From Trichinella spiralis (lineage: Eukaryota > Nematoda > Enoplea > Trichinellida > Trichinellidae): a stretch of DNA of 22,610 nucleotides. Every line of letters begins with the position of its first letter. Position 1 is the stretch's first letter. Shown here in pieces: positions 21,192-22,610 of the stretch. A program made the translations under genes and the position numbers. The stretch lies in NCBI GenBank assembly GCA_000181795.3, contig CM012953.1, positions 12,871,091-12,893,700 of the forward strand, in the 5' to 3' direction. The notes below the pieces were generated by a model, which did not search any database, was not told where the DNA came from, and saw only the letters and a list, made by a program, of their open reading frames with translations.

Positions 21192-21590
21192 CTGATTAAT
21201 GCTATATTTACAGTTTTTTGTGACGCTGCTCACATTTCTGCTAAATTGCATCGTAAATTATCAATTTAAAAATTCATTTACACTTATTTTCAAATTTAAA
21301 ATATTTACATTATATAATTCCTTATTTTCTCTTCTTCTCAAATTAACAGCATTATTTACTCTCTTAAAAACTATATTTAAAAAATAGTTTGTTGTTAAGA
21401 TATTTTACACAATTAATTAAAATTATCAGCACTGCAGTAAACAAACAGGTAACCGGCACTGAGACTCAGAGATTATAATATTGGCTGAATCCAAGTACAG
21501 GTGATGAAGAAGACTCGACACGTGGGGACTGATCCCAAGCTTCCCGCATAAATCTATTAAATAATGCGAGGCAGAAAAACAGCTGTCACA
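21192..21590. other. Right edge of the island, with an exon-like patch
   Basis: The first 230 bp are very AT-rich. From about 21425 base composition rises towards the repeat. On the minus strand about 21560-21474 reads FMREAWDQSPRVESSSSP and a few more residues after an acceptor-like TTTAATAG, which resembles coding sequence but is unconnected. The last 20-50 bp may be eroded repeat sequence. Confidence 0.4.
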
Positions 21591-22610
21591 GCAGAACGAA
21601 CTACCAACCGATCGGTAGAGAGAATTCCTATAGCACCTGATTATCAGAAACATTACGGTAGATGGTGGCCGTGGCGAGCGACGTGGTTGGCGTCAGGGGT
21701 GTTTGTGCTCATTTGTTTGTCGCTCGTGGTGTGCTAAATCACAGTGATTGTTGGCAGCACGATCTAATAAATGCCACAATCCACTTTTCCGTTGTTTTCT
21801 TCTTTTATGCCGAATGTTTTCGTCATAAGATCACTACAGATTGCAATGACTGACGTGATAGTACTGAAACGGAGTCCGATGCGCCAGCACGTTACGTCTT
21901 TGAAATGAAGTAAGTGCTTCTTCGATTTGTGTTGTTCCCAGCTATCGACGTTTACGATACAGAATGCAAGATCTTGGTTGTCCAGACCTGAAGAATTTCT
22001 CGTGCTTCAAAGTATTCCGAACTAACAGTGATTCGTCATCGGCCGCTATTTGCTTGGCGATGTAGCCTGTAAATGTTCTATTCAGCGTGGTGAGGCAACC
22101 GAGTGAAGAGCGCTGAGTAGCAGAGCGGTACAAAGCGGCGCGGAGTTGTCGAAACGAATGGCAAAGACAAAGACAGCAGGCTGGGCGTAATGGTGGATAG
22201 GAGTGAATGTTGGAGTGTCAACAAAAGCTCGGCGACGTGTTGCACCGGTACAGGCACGTCATCTTACTGAACGAAGATTATCTTGGACGGACGGATGTGG
22301 ATGGGTGGTAGATTTTGGAACCACTTTTTCATGCAAGACTTTGAATCTGTGCAGAATTCAGCCCTCAGATTACATTTCTGGGATATATTGGATATTGTTA
22401 AAAAACACTTTCATTTGAGCCTGAGAATCCAGATCAGCTACCATAACATAGAAGTTTGGCAATGTGTGACGTCAGAGTTTCGATGTGTACGCATTATGGT
22501 GTGTGAGCGACGCGATTAGTGCGTGTGGTTTTGTTTGCTCGTGATCATTGAATTGTTGTCCGGAAGCGGAAGCGCAGTGTTGTTCCCTCGCAAGGATTCA
22601 CCACACATGA
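21591..22610 (+). repeat. Tandem long-unit repeat, right-hand partial copy
   Basis: From GCAGAACGAACTACC onward this matches copy 1 from 1261 and copy 2 from 3614, in the same orientation, and runs off the window end. It shares several copy 2 variants, including the segment lacking in copy 1, but has its own small differences, for example near 21662-21690 and 22203-22216. Weaker resemblance may continue a little to the left: a shared GCAGAAAAA lies exactly 20 bp before the strong match begins, as it does in copy 1. The true edge may therefore be near 21545-21571 and eroded. Confidence 0.93.

Overview
This is eukaryotic nuclear DNA from a compact, AT-rich animal genome. The evidence is 23 mostly short (about 50-110 nt), AT-rich GT-AG introns in one gene, sparse intergenic DNA near 70-75% AT by eye, and animal-type gene families. 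The closest fit is a small-genome invertebrate such as a clade I nematode (Trichinella-like). That assignment is inference from gene architecture only. A mite or similar arthropod cannot be excluded, because one promoter here has an arthropod-style TCAGT initiator.

Layout. (1) Positions 1-5424 hold 2.3 copies of a direct tandem repeat with a unit of about 2.35-2.38 kb, nearly identical between copies. Each unit has an AT-rich third and a GC-richer two thirds. (2) Positions 5425-21590 are a single-copy island of about 16.2 kb. (3) From 21591 to the window end the same repeat returns in the same orientation, entering at a different phase of the unit, so about 570 bp of the unit is missing across the island.

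The island contains three genes that can be assembled exon by exon with consistent phases. The first is a four-exon secreted peptide precursor of 104 aa (7762-9826, +). It has a signal peptide, basic processing sites and a Gly-Arg-Lys-Lys-Arg amidation/cleavage site, and I cannot assign it to a family. The second is a 24-exon gene for CTR9, the TPR scaffold of the RNA polymerase II PAF1 complex (11392-16891, +, 1117 aa). The third is a four-exon mitochondrial fission regulator (MTFR1/MTFR1L-like) protein of 288 aa with an 18-proline run (18904-20014, -). A possible small convergent gene (18407-18721, +) and exon-like islands on the minus strand (20819-21191, and near 21480-21560) are weaker.

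The genes belong to unrelated processes (secreted signalling, transcription elongation and chromatin, mitochondrial dynamics), and nothing suggests an operon. The MTFR-like gene and the small plus-strand candidate are arranged tail to tail, with poly(A) signals about 45 bp apart. The most unusual structure is the homogeneous long-unit repeat on both sides of an ordinary gene island. Each unit carries TATA-like, CRE-like and poly(A) signals but no recognisable protein domain.
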